Assembly: GCF_026210795.1 (NCBI RefSeq)
Contig: NC_089454.1
Coordinates: 1,550,001 to 1,614,000 of the forward strand
Length of the DNA stretch: 64,000 bases
Reading direction: 5' to 3'
DNA from: Rhizophagus irregularis
Taxonomy: Eukaryota; Glomeromycota; Glomeromycetes; Glomerales; Glomeraceae
A model generated the notes under the pieces. That model ran no database searches. It was not told where the DNA came from and was given only the letters and a program-made list of their open reading frames with translations. Below, piece after piece: positions 12,333 through 22,494 of the stretch. Positions within the stretch are counted from its first letter, which is position 1; the number at the start of each line of letters is the position of its first letter. Both the position numbers and the translations under genes were made by a program.

Positions 12333-14450
12333 ATGACTAAAAAACATAAAAAACATGAAAAACATGAAAAGAAGAAAAAATCTGGAAAACGGTACCACTT
12401 GGATATAGAATTCTCCGATAGCGAAAAACCTGAAGCTAAAGTGCGAAAGACCAATAAAACGGTTCCAAAGAAACAAATGGACAAACAACAGTAATTTAAT
12501 TTATTTGATTTTCATCAGATTCTTTAATTTCTCGATTTATTAGCGATCGATACCTAATATTAAACCAACGAAAAGACAAAAGCCCACTTTAATCAACTTT
12601 GTTAAAGACGAAGAAAGAAATATTGGTATATTTCGATATATTTATGTAATCATGCCCAAATTTATTATATCACCTAATAATTATGAATTTAAAGTACTCG
12701 ATAAAGAAAAACGAACAAAAAGACGTCAATCAGAACTAATGAAAGGCCAAAAAGGCCGAAAGTCCGGTGTAATTGACTTAGTTGACGATGACGACGATGA
12801 TCCGATTCAACAGGATGAGAGAGATAATGATCAAACCGGTATGTTATTAATGTATATATTATAAGTATATTATAAGATTATCAAATTTTATCAATTTTAT
12901 CACAATTTTTCTTTTTTAGCGTTCTAGGAGCAAGTCGAAGAATTGAGTCAGTTGATCCAGAAAATAACGAAAGGTAAACAAAAAGCAGCAAATCCGAAAG
13001 ATATGATTATTGACTGGTCGGGAGTAGAAATCTCAGATTCTCCAAAAAAGAGCTAATATGTATCCCGATCACCGAAAAAGAACCGATATATCCAAGCTTA
13101 TGGAATTGCCAGATCATTAAAAGAATATGGAGTTGCCAGATCATCAAAAAGTGCCCCGCCTCCATCGTCATCGTCATCGTCATCGTCATCCCCATCCCCA
13201 TCCCCATCTCCATCTCTATCCCCATCCTCCTCATTTTCATCCTCAAATTCGTCATTTCTTCATTACGAGGAAATAGATCGGGATCTAAGGACTGCTTTAA
13301 GGGTAACTATTTTTTTTTTAGTTCAGTTTAATTCCCCAGATTGTTTGCTAATCAGTTGATATTCTTACGATTAGAACGAAATAGCCAGAATTATGGACCG
13401 ACTTCTGGAAGACAAAGCATTAAATACTAGGAAAACTTTTGATAGTCAGCGAAAGTTGGTCCAAAATAACATAATTTCAGTAGTACAAAAAATGATCAAT
13501 AAGAATATATTCTCTGTATCCGACGGTGTGATTAAGCATATCGTGCATAAGAGACATCATCACCAGAGAGAGCTACTACTCAATAGTGAGAGGGATGCCA
13601 ATTGGAAAGATCTTGAAAAAAAAAGCATGCAAATTCAAGACGAAGTGATGTAAATATCAAATCGTTGTTTTTATATTACCTTATCTTATAATTTTCTATT
13701 AATTATTTAGAAGCGGGAAAGACGAAATAAAACTATCGACAAGTTAAAAAAATTAAAAGATCGATTGATAAATAAGTTCCATACCAACGAGCTCCGGCCT
13801 CTTCAGACTGATAATCGATACCACAGTCCAGAGGTATCGGAGACCGATAGCGATAACCCTAATAAGCAAAAGATCATCATACGGAATCTCAAATGGAGAT
13901 CAGCTACCGTAAGTATTCGAATAATTTTTACCAATCGGTGCATAATAATTCGTATTTTTATTCTTCTTTTTTTTTATAGCTACGCTCTTTTTTACGAAAT
14001 TACATTGATAATGCGGCGTCAAATGCTCGACGCGTAAGAAAATGGGTGTATGATACCGAATATGCTTCTAATGAGGACAGTGCACCCGTTAATGCCCCCA
14101 AATGGGCAAAAGTCGGTTACAAAGGATCGTTGAAACATTTAGTGGAAAAATATAGTGCTAATCGCGAAGAGATAGAGGACGATAAAAGCCAGGAAGATGA
14201 TGATAAAATCCAAGAAGACGATGATAAAAGCCAGGAAGACGACGATAAAAGCCAAAAAGATGACGATAAAAGCCAGGAAGATGACGATAAAAGCCAGGAA
14301 GATGATGATGCAACCGGCGGAGAAAAGAATGAAGATCAGGAAAAAGAGCAGGATGAAGAAGTGGATGATAGGAAAAAAAGGAAAAAGAGAAGTGTAAGTC
14401 TTGTTTCAGAAGAATACGATAATAGTGATAGTAGTAAATCGGTGGGATGA
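12333..14450 (+). pseudogene. Second gene of the Tnp2 element: acidic, lysine-rich protein of unknown role, degraded
   Basis: A series of short exons starts at ATG 12333 (MTKKHKKHEKHEKKKKSGKR). It continues near 12550-12630 (PTKRQKPTLINFVKDEE), 12652-12840, 12925-13300 (a serine/proline run encoded by CCATCG/CCATCC repeats), 13393-13650, 13710-13915 and 13980-14450. The last exon ends with an Asp/Lys/Ser/Gln/Glu heptad array. An in-frame stop near 13053 and an awkward first splice suggest decay. No known fold is recognised. Its position, divergent from Tnp2 in the same element, suggests a TnpA-like accessory DNA-binding protein, but that rests only on context. Confidence 0.5.
14172..14308 (+). 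repeat. 21-bp minisatellite encoding DDDKSQE heptads
   Basis: About six copies of a 21-bp unit (GACGATAAAAGCCAGGAAGAT and variants) lie in frame in the last exon of the second transposon gene, giving D-D-D-K-S-Q-E repeats. Copy-number variation by slippage would keep the frame. Confidence 0.85.
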
Positions 14451-14794
14451 TTCAATTATATAATAATAATTTAGCAATAAATTTATTTCTGTAAAACTGA
14501 TTTTTATAATTTTAATAATTAATATATAATCGTATTTAGTAAACTAACCAAAATATAATTAATAAAACTGTAAATTTAAAATAAAAATGTATGGCAATCA
14601 GAAGATTTTTTATTGGTTGAAAAGTTAACAATCGGTATACTGATATGTCAAATAGTAAATGGCCTATTGTAACCCGATTGTACTCTATTTAAATATCCGA
14701 TTGTACTCTATTTGAATATCCCCTAATGTACTCTTATTGCGCCATTTTTTGGTAGTAATCAGGATTTTCGCTCCCGATTGATAATAAACAAAAA

Positions 14795-14857
14795 AAATAG
14801 GGAACTAATAAGATGGAAATCAGGTGACCCGATTTCCATCTTATTGGTCCCCTATTT
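14795..14857. repeat. 63-bp hairpin at the right flank of the Tnp2 element
   Basis: The left arm 14795-14821 and right arm 14831-14857 are inverted copies (AGGGAACTAATAAGATGG against CCATCTTATTGGTCCCCT) around a 9-base loop. A CCGATTG motif lies just upstream at 14774. Confidence 0.75.
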
Positions 14858-16649
14858 GTCATCATTTGACCGGTGATAATCCTATTCAGTCTTACATAGT
14901 TCAGTCTCAACTGGTTCTAATCTTTATAGGACTGGACTCCAGTTCTAATTATTTGTGATGTAGTAGAACCACTTTGGAGACTGATCTAAAACTGACCAAA
15001 AGACCATCAGTTTGTCTCATAAATTTTTTTTTTTTATTACTCTATTAAATGTTTCTTGTGTTAAACAAAAAAAAATAATATACTTATATTATATACTAAG
15101 AAAGTAGTACCTACTGACTATTTTTTTTTTTATATTTTTAATTTCATTTTAGATTTCTTTATAGTCCTGTTCTTACTATCTAAAAAAAAGTGATTAAAAA
15201 AATAATATTGATCAGTTTTTTAAAGACTGCGGTCCTAAAAAAGATGGTCAGTTTTATTGATTCATTAGATGATCACGAGAACCGCAAAAGACTGCAGTTC
15301 TACGTGATCCAGTCTTTTTGCATATAGGATTAGAGAGACCAATAGTCTTTAGAACTGATGACCATCTTTATGTAAACATCCAAAAAGACTCACTATAACT
15401 ATAACATGAAATCTAAAATGCAAAAAAGAAAATAAAGGAGTAACAAAATAAAAGTTAGGGTAAAAATATAAATAAAAAAAAGGGTTAAGGTTAATAAAAT
15501 AATTTGAATAATAAGTAACTATTAAAATGTTCCATTTGCTTTGCCTATAGTTTAACTAGCTTGCCTAGTCTCCCTATCAGTTAGTAAGTCTACTTGCTAA
15601 ATTCCTGATTTTTACCAACAAAGTCAGCTTGAAAATACCATCCAGATCCTTTTTCATAAACTTAAGAAGTCTTTTAGTTTGTTTTTTTCCAATGGATCTG
15701 TTCTTTTGATTCTATTTACTCAAATTTTTAATATAACTAATAAATCTACATTTTGATTCTGCTTGTGATGTAGGCTATTTTTTATTGGTAATCTACAAGG
15801 TTGGCTCAAAATGGATGCAAAATATCTTGTTTATACATCTTTAAATTCTTGAAACTCAAATTCCATATTGGTGATTTTATCCAAGTCTGCTTAAGATTGG
15901 TAATATGTAATTAATTTTAAACACCCTTTATTTTGAATAATTTTGAAAGCTTTACAACTTATAGGAGAAAATATTGAATAAGCAGGGTTATCAGCAGGAT
16001 ATAAAATACTGATATTCATTGATTTGGAAATATCAACTAGAATTGCTTGAAATTTTTCATATTCTTTACACTACTTCAAATTCAGGAACTATTGTACTGG
16101 AAAACTTCTTAAAGAAGCAGTCCAAATTCCTTTATTTCATTGACTCAAAGCCATTTCATTAAGATCGATTGACATAGTCAGTATCATATATTTCTTCTGC
16201 ATCTTGAGCTTCATGACCAATTTAATAATTAGATAATACTACTTAATTTAGAAATTAATATATAAATTTGTTTTAATAGTCTATTTATTTAAAAGCTGAT
16301 ATTGCATTTTAGTTAGATAAATAGCTTTTACTATTTTATTTTTAAATATAGCAGAATTTTTAAATATTTATTTATAATACATATATTTGAATTGTAATAT
16401 GATATTGTAAGCATTTATCTTTTATTGAATTAATATAATTTACTAAATTAAACAGTATATTTAAATATTATAATAATAATTAATCTTAAAAGATTATATA
16501 TTTAATTAATTAATTTTAATAGCTTACAATATACAAATAAAAATTGTGTTATTAATTAGTTTATCTATTTTAATAGATTAAAGTTCAAAAATTATTTTAA
16601 AAAATTATAATAGAATTCACAATATTAATGTTTGAATAATTATTCTAGC
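14858..16649. other. AT-rich intergenic region, decayed
   Basis: No gene supported. Around 15235-15380 there are partly inverted words (AAGATGGTCAG against CTGATGACCATCTT) and repeated AAAGACTGC/GACTGCAGTTC words, perhaps a worn MITE. The remainder is A/T-rich with poly-A and poly-T runs. Confidence 0.5.
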
Positions 16650-17474
16650 TTACATTTTTTTTGAAGTTTCATAATCAGCCACTTCAAATCCACTTTCTTT
16701 CCAATTATCATATCCACCTATTAAGCTTTTAACATTTTCTTTTTTATATCCTAATCTAATTAAACTTTCTGCTGCCATTATACTGGATAAATTTAAAATA
16801 AAATATGAATTAATTAAATAAAATCAATTAAATCATTCATCAAAAAATTCAAAATTACCTTCTTAAACCACCCGCACAATAAACAACAATATCTCTTCCA
16901 TTTTCCAAATCATTTACTTCTTTAACACTTGTCACTTTTCTTTCAACATCTCTTTCTAATATACCGCGTGGTAAAGGAATTGCTGTTGGTATAATTCCTC
17001 TTAATTGTTCATCTTTTTCTCGAACATCAATAATAATTGGAGGTTGCTTTGGTGTAGGAGATAAATTAGAAGTAGTAGATAATGATGAATTGAGTGATGA
17101 ATGAAGTTCTTGTGGTGTTATTTCAGAAATCGGATATGATTCTTTAATTTTTTTAGCTAATTCTGAAAATCTGTTAAACACAATAGTCGACTTTTAAACC
17201 CAGTTACCAAATTTAAAAAAGATATTATTAATTTTTAGAAATTGAAACATATTGAAAGCGTAAATACATTAAAAAAAATATAATTTTTATAGTTTTACCT
17301 GAGAAAATTGGCGAGTTTTATAGTTGGTGAAGTAAGGATTTGATGGTGTCTTTGGTACAAGTATATGCAATTTGGCAAAATTCGTAGGCTAACATAAAAA
17401 AAAATATTTATTAAAAGAATTTTGTCAAGAATAGGTTATTATAATTTTGCTGTTACCTTTAAAATACTAAACAT
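16650..17474 (-). CDS. Rhodanese-domain protein, probably mitochondrial
   Basis: Exons 17457-17474, 17299-17388, 16859-17190 and 16650-16782 join in frame to 190 residues. The N-terminal 36 residues (basic and hydroxylated, lacking acidic residues, ending NYKTRQFSQ) look like a mitochondrial presequence. The rhodanese fold follows: IIIDVREKDEQLRGIIPTAI, then the active-site loop VYCAGGLR with its catalytic Cys, then SLIGGYDNWKESGF. The loop size fits single-domain thiosulfate sulfurtransferases of the RDL/GlpE type, which move sulfane sulfur. The third exon's acceptor (AAAAG before TCGACT) is chosen because it alone keeps the frame. The first exon is only 18 bases long. Confidence 0.85.
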
Positions 17475-17888
17475 TTTTTTTTTTTGCTTGCAATAAACAA
17501 ATGTGCGTGCGTCAGTTAAAAAGAAGGAAATCCATGATTTCATTATTTTGAGAAAATGAAAAAAATGATTTAATCGCAAAATTGATCACTCGTGTAAATT
17601 GATTAAAATGGGAAATGATCTACATCGAAAGATTACTTTTGGTTATATGGTGAATAATATTTAATATTTACAAGTTTATAAATATGATTTGTTATTTAAA
17701 ATTTATAAAGTTATATATTTTATTAATGTATTGTTTAAAATAACAAAATTTTTTTTATATATTTGATAAAGATGCTTTTTTAACTAGCTAACAAAATAAA
17801 TTAATAAATAATTATATCAAAGATGATTAAAAATTTGCAAATACTCAAATTCTTACCAGGTTTATCAAAATAGACATTTATCATATAT
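17475..17888. other. Intergenic region between the rhodanese start and the L27a stop
   Basis: About 410 bp of AT-rich DNA that must hold the rhodanese promoter and the L27a 3' UTR. No ORF, repeat or named motif seen. Confidence 0.6.
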
Positions 17889-18712
17889 TTATGCTACTAA
17901 TTGAACAACACCTCCAACCTTCTTTATTTTTTCTTCGGCTCTTCTAGAGACATATCTTGTTTTAATAATAACAGGTTGATTAGGTAAATTACCTTTACCT
18001 AATACTTTGCCATATCCCTACAACCAACCATTCAAATACATAAATTAATAAAATGTATTTATGAAGTTTTTGACTTTATTTTCATTCCTACTCACTGCTC
18101 TTAAAGTATCAATAACGGGTACAACGTCTTTTGTAGCAGCATACTTTTTCCTCGTTTGTTCAGATACCAAAGTCCATAGTTTATCCAAATTGACAATAGG
18201 ACAATGATATTGTTGTTTGGTCAAATGATAATGTCTCATACCGACTTTACCGAAATATCCTGGATGATATTTATCCATATTGGTACGATGATGATGTTGA
18301 CCACCTGCAAGACCACGTCCCCCCGGGTGTTTACGATGTTTGCCTATGAAAGGAAAAAGAAATTTATTTTAAAGTTTATTCATGTCAAAAAAAAAAGGAA
18401 AAAAAAATCAAATTGTTTTTTTACTCACCGATACGACCATGCCCTGCGGAAACATGTCCACGTTTCTTTCTGTTCTTCTTAAGTCTTGAAGGCTATACCA
18501 GATAAAATAATATAAATTAATTCCACTAATTTTTATATATTAACTAATAGGAATAATTTTTTCGACAAGATTTAAATTTTATACAATAAATTTGGTTGAC
18601 ATCCATTATTTTAAACATTTCCTTAATGATATTTCCATAGACCATTTGTCTTATTTTTATAGTTTCTAAAATTTATAGTTATCAACTTAATAATTATCGA
18701 AATATTTACCAT
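17889..18712 (-). CDS. RPL27A: 60S ribosomal protein L27a/L28 (uL15)
   Basis: Exons 18710-18712, 18429-18492, 18096-18343 and 17889-18017 give 147 residues, the usual eukaryotic uL15 length. Diagnostic stretches are [20 protein letters not shown], then [31 protein letters not shown] and [17 protein letters not shown]. The first coding exon is just the ATG, followed by a 217-bp intron with a GTAAAT donor. uL15 is a large-subunit core protein near the peptidyl transferase centre. The start is fixed because codon two begins directly at the acceptor of the second exon. It is divergent from the aprataxin gene. Confidence 0.97.
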
Positions 18713-18903
18713 ATCTTGTTATATTTCAAACAAACGAGGAGAGAGATTTAGTAAAAAAAAAAAAATTTGAACACGTGAAGATGATAAGAATAACACAGAT
18801 GCTAATAGCCAATCATGTCCCTTAAATTTATCAATAAGTTGAAAGTATGAATAAACGTTATAAATGAACTTCAACAAATCTCAACGACTTCAAAACGAAG
18901 AAA

Positions 18904-19855
18904 ATGGTTCCTAATTAATCTTAATAATTAATTATAATAAAAAGATGGTTTTTTTATTACATTTTTTTTATTTTTAATATAGAATGAGCAAAAACGAGTT
19001 GTTGGACTTGGGTTCCCATCTATTTCGACAAATTTTGGTGATTTTCCAATAGATATTGCCGCGGAAATCGGCTGTGAGGTTTGTTCTTACATATATAATG
19101 ATTTTATTTTACTATTCTGTATGTTTTTATATACGTTGACTTATAAATGAAGATACATTTAATCAAGGCGATAAAAGAATTTTTGAAATTACATAAAGAA
19201 TTCGATTTTAAACTGATTTTAACTGAACAAGATTCGAAAGTTTTAAATGTGTTTGAATTGGTAATTTATTCATATTCCTTTTTATTGATATATAATAAAT
19301 TAAATAAGTTACATATCGAACCTTGTTTTGGTAGAAGTGGAAAGAGATAAAAGATGATTTGGAAGATTTTAAATTTCAAACAAAAAAAGGAAATTTATTG
19401 CAATTAAAAAGTGATCTTAGAATTGAGTGTAGGTCTGATATCAATTAAAGTATTTTTATGTTTATTTGAAAAATATTATAAATGTTTTGCGTTAAAAAGG
19501 TTTATTGTCGTAGAAACAACTTGGAGAATGAAACCAGGTAATTATTTACCAATAGGAATACAATTTATGAGAAAATATGTTGATTATATATTTTTGTTGA
19601 TATCAGGCACAAATCAGTTAAGCAAACAAATTTTTGATGCTCTCGGATCAAAGCTACATGAAGAATTAAAACGGCTGTACCCGAAGCCTGGAATAGTAAG
19701 TATTCTGTTTTTGCTAGTTTTTAAAATATCGGTTTATTTATAAATTTGTAATTATAGGTTGGTGAAGCATATCCGGTAAAAGTCCCAAAAGACTCTGATC
19801 TACATAAAAGCGAAGGCATTGAGCAGGTTTTTAGGAACAATTCATTTTGTTCATA

Positions 19856-19888
<33 letters not shown>

Positions 19889-21033
19889 CATGTTATGTAA
19901 TATTTTTTTAGATCATTTTTGTAGTATCCCCAAATATGAATCCATCGAGACCCGATCCAGTTTCACTAGAAAAAGCAAAAGAATTACTTAAAAAAACGTA
20001 TGATTCTATATTGAACGCGTTTTGGGAGTTAACAAATGGACAAGAATATCGTTCGATTACAACCATAAAGGATAATGTACAAGAAGTTTCTGCATGTAAG
20101 AAATAATTAGACAATTTAAATTTAACATGCATAATTTGCATTATTTATTTGTCTTTTGTTTATGACTAGTTGACATTTTGATGAAATCCGCAAGTAAACC
20201 TTCGTCTAAAATTTCTCCTGAATCATCAAGAAGAACTCCTTCCAAAGTGGGAAGCGGAGGATGGAATAACGTTTTATTGCCGTATTGTCAAAAACCCGAA
20301 ATGTTTCCAAAATCTGAAGTTTACTATTATGATAATGAATTTGTCATTATTTTTGATAAATATCCAAAAGCGAAAAATCATTTATTAGTGATACCACGAA
20401 AACAAATTGATAATATTGGAGAATTGAAAAAACAAAATTTAGAATTGGTGAGGGCATTGAAGGAAAAAGGACAGTGGGTTATTGAAAAGTGAGTTCATCA
20501 GATAAGATTATTTCTATTATTTCTTCTACTCGTTAATTTGTGCCTTAATTTCGAATTCGTAATTTATTCTTTTTTTTAGAATGAAACAAGAAAATCCAAA
20601 ACTATTTTTTCGTATGGGATTCCACGCTGTTCCAAGCTTAAGGTAATAATATTCTTGCATCACTTGTTTTTTTTTTATGATAATTGAATATTAATTTGAC
20701 AAAAGACAGCTCCATATGCATGTGATTTCACAAGACTTTATTTCGCCTTCGTTGAAGAATAAGAAACATTGGAATTCATTTACAACGGAATTTTTTATAG
20801 ATGTGGAAGAAATCGAAAGAATATTGGAAAAGCAAGGAGAAGTTAAGGTAATTTTTTTTTTTATTGCTTAAGAAGTGAAACTGACATTAATTTTTTGAAT
20901 TATTTAGTTTAATAAAGCATATTATGAAGATTTATTGAAATCACCATTAAAATGTCATTTATGTGATGCGAAATCTATAAAATTTATTCCAGATTTAAAA
21001 AAACATTTAGAAGAACATTGGAATGAAAGTTGA
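18904..21033 (+). CDS. APTX: Aprataxin-like DNA-adenylate hydrolase with macro-type sequence, HIT domain and C2H2 zinc finger
   Basis: Multi-exon gene. The N-terminal half has macro-type sequence: LGFPSISTNFGDFPIDIAAE, then FIVVETTWRMKPG, and a segment with LHKSEGIEQIIFVVSPNMNP. After a serine/lysine linker comes the HIT domain: WNNVLLPYCQKPE, YPKAKNHLLVIPRKQ, then FRMGFHAVPSLRQLHMHVIS and KNKKHWNSFTTEFF. The C-terminus is a C2H2 finger (C-H-L-C ... HLEEHW). Aprataxins remove AMP from 5' ends left by abortive ligation. The His triad position one is Gln (Q-L-H-M-H) while the next two His are kept. The macro-HIT order matches plant aprataxin-like proteins rather than the animal FHA-HIT form. 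The first exon is uncertain: ATG 18904 or 18945, each followed directly by a GT donor, fit the frame. Confidence 0.87.
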
Positions 21034-21194
21034 GTTGTAAGCGTATCTAGAAGTATTAATTGTTTGTTACACTAGTCTTTGATGAATTATTTTGGAAATA
21101 AACAATTTAGCAATATCAGCAATTTAAACAAATAAATATATGTAAAAAAATGTAGAAAAATGTAAAAATTCATTTCATAATTAAAAACGTTTAT

Positions 21195-22329
21195 TTAAAC
21201 AATTTGTTCTAATTCTCTAGCATAATGAAGTGCTTGTTTTATAATACTGTCCGAAGGTATTTCAACATGATCATCGTCTTTAGTAGTAAAATAAATTTTC
21301 ATTTCAGCTTGGCTAACACTCCATCCACGCTAAATTAAATAATGTATCAATGCGCATATATAACAGAAAAATCAAACCATTATAATATCACTTACTTCAC
21401 TTGCAAAATTCAAAAGTTCATTAGTATTATTATTAAAAAATAACAAAGTAGCAGCGTCGGCCAGTGGTAAATAAGAATAAGCTTTCTCACTGCAACTGGC
21501 AATTTCACTCCTAAAATAACAAAATATAAGTTACATATTTGCATTGCATTCTAACATGAATATCGTTTACAAGTTACCTGATAGTGCCCATTAAAATATC
21601 AATAAAAAACAGGTATTCGGGTGCAGGTACTTCATTTCTTGAATTCCAAACTTTGTTATAACTACCTTCCATTAAATATTGTTCTAAATGGACAGGATGT
21701 TTAATATAAACACTTTCCAAAAGTTGTTCCGGTTCAATATTTTCTAATGCCGTATGAAATTCTGCAATTCGATTTTGTGACAATAATCTCAATAAATTTA
21801 ATCCTGTTAAAGGATACATTGCTTGTGAAGGCTGAAGCAAAGAACTATAAAATCAAAAAAATGAGACCAATCATTATTAAATTAATGAAAAATTGAATTT
21901 TTCATTTATGTACCTGTAATCAGTGTAATAGGTGTTTAATTGTGCTATATATCTTTCAAACGATGGTATATCCTTAACACGAACACTCCAGTAGGCTCCA
22001 ATTTCCAAAATATCACCTATGGAATAATTAATAATGTTATAATTAATATAAAAGTTATTCTCGGATACACTTTATATCTTCTACGTACGCGCAATAAGAA
22101 GTTCCTCTGTGTTTTTTACATCCCCTTCCGGAAGCAAAAGCTGCATTTTAGATAATGCGATCTATAAAAGAAAGGAAAGGATTAATAGCCTTAAAATGGT
22201 AATGAAAGCAAATATTCAATAAAAAACCTTGAGTTTAGCTAGATAGTCTCCACATTTTTTTAAATCTGGATTTTGTGAATTAAATTCCTTCTTAAGGTTA
22301 TTGTAGAGAATCGTCGAGTTACTTGACAT
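21195..22329 (-). CDS. RPN12: 26S proteasome regulatory subunit Rpn12 (PSMD8)
   Basis: Six exons (22228-22329, 22089-22161, 21914-22016, 21578-21844, 21396-21510, 21195-21329) join in frame to 264 residues, the family's usual size. The CSN8/PSMD8/eIF3K PCI region includes [15 protein letters not shown], then [39 protein letters not shown], and the winged-helix end ([14 protein letters not shown]). Rpn12 is a lid subunit whose joining completes the proteasome lid. The ATG is the only one upstream of the conserved [12 protein letters not shown] segment. It shares a short divergent promoter (about 165 bp) with ADAT1. Confidence 0.95.
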
Positions 22330-22391
22330 GATTCAAAAATCCAAGTTAAAAAAAAAGCTTTTTTTTTCTATGTTCTACACCGAGTCAAAAA

Positions 22392-22399
22392 TTACGTCA
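22392..22399. promoter_or_regulatory. TTACGTCA, candidate bZIP (ATF/CREB) site
   Basis: A TTACGTCA octamer lies in the divergent RPN12/ADAT1 promoter, about 65 bp from the RPN12 ATG. It matches the ATF/CREB-type element one base off the palindrome TGACGTCA. It may be chance; only the sequence match supports it. Confidence 0.35.
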
Positions 22400-22494
22400 C
22401 TGCCCATACCCATACACGGCTAGCGCAGTAGCGCTCCGTTCTTTGATGATAAATGGTTACACTCGTATTGTATTACACGTGTAGAGAGGAAGAC

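Larger units (their letters stand above)
7442..14857. mobile_element. Decayed CACTA-like (Tnp2/EnSpm) DNA transposon with two divergent genes; ends approximate
   Basis: The region holds a minus-strand Tnp2-type transposase (8072-11712) and a plus-strand acidic, low-complexity second gene (12333-14450), diverging from a roughly 620-bp centre. CCGATTG or its complement CAATCGG recurs in both flanks (about 7480, 7780, 7797, 7887, 7919 on the left; 14633, 14672, 14697, 14774 on the right), like the subterminal transposase-binding repeats known from CACTA elements. Palindromes lie at 7442-7548 and 14795-14857. I could not find matching CACTA termini or a 3-bp target duplication, so the limits are those of the flanking palindromes, not proven ends. 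Confidence 0.5.

Noticed and set aside
13007-13255. Minus-strand Met/Glu/Thr repeat peptide
   Set aside because: It is the antisense shadow of the Ser/Pro codon run in the second transposon gene.
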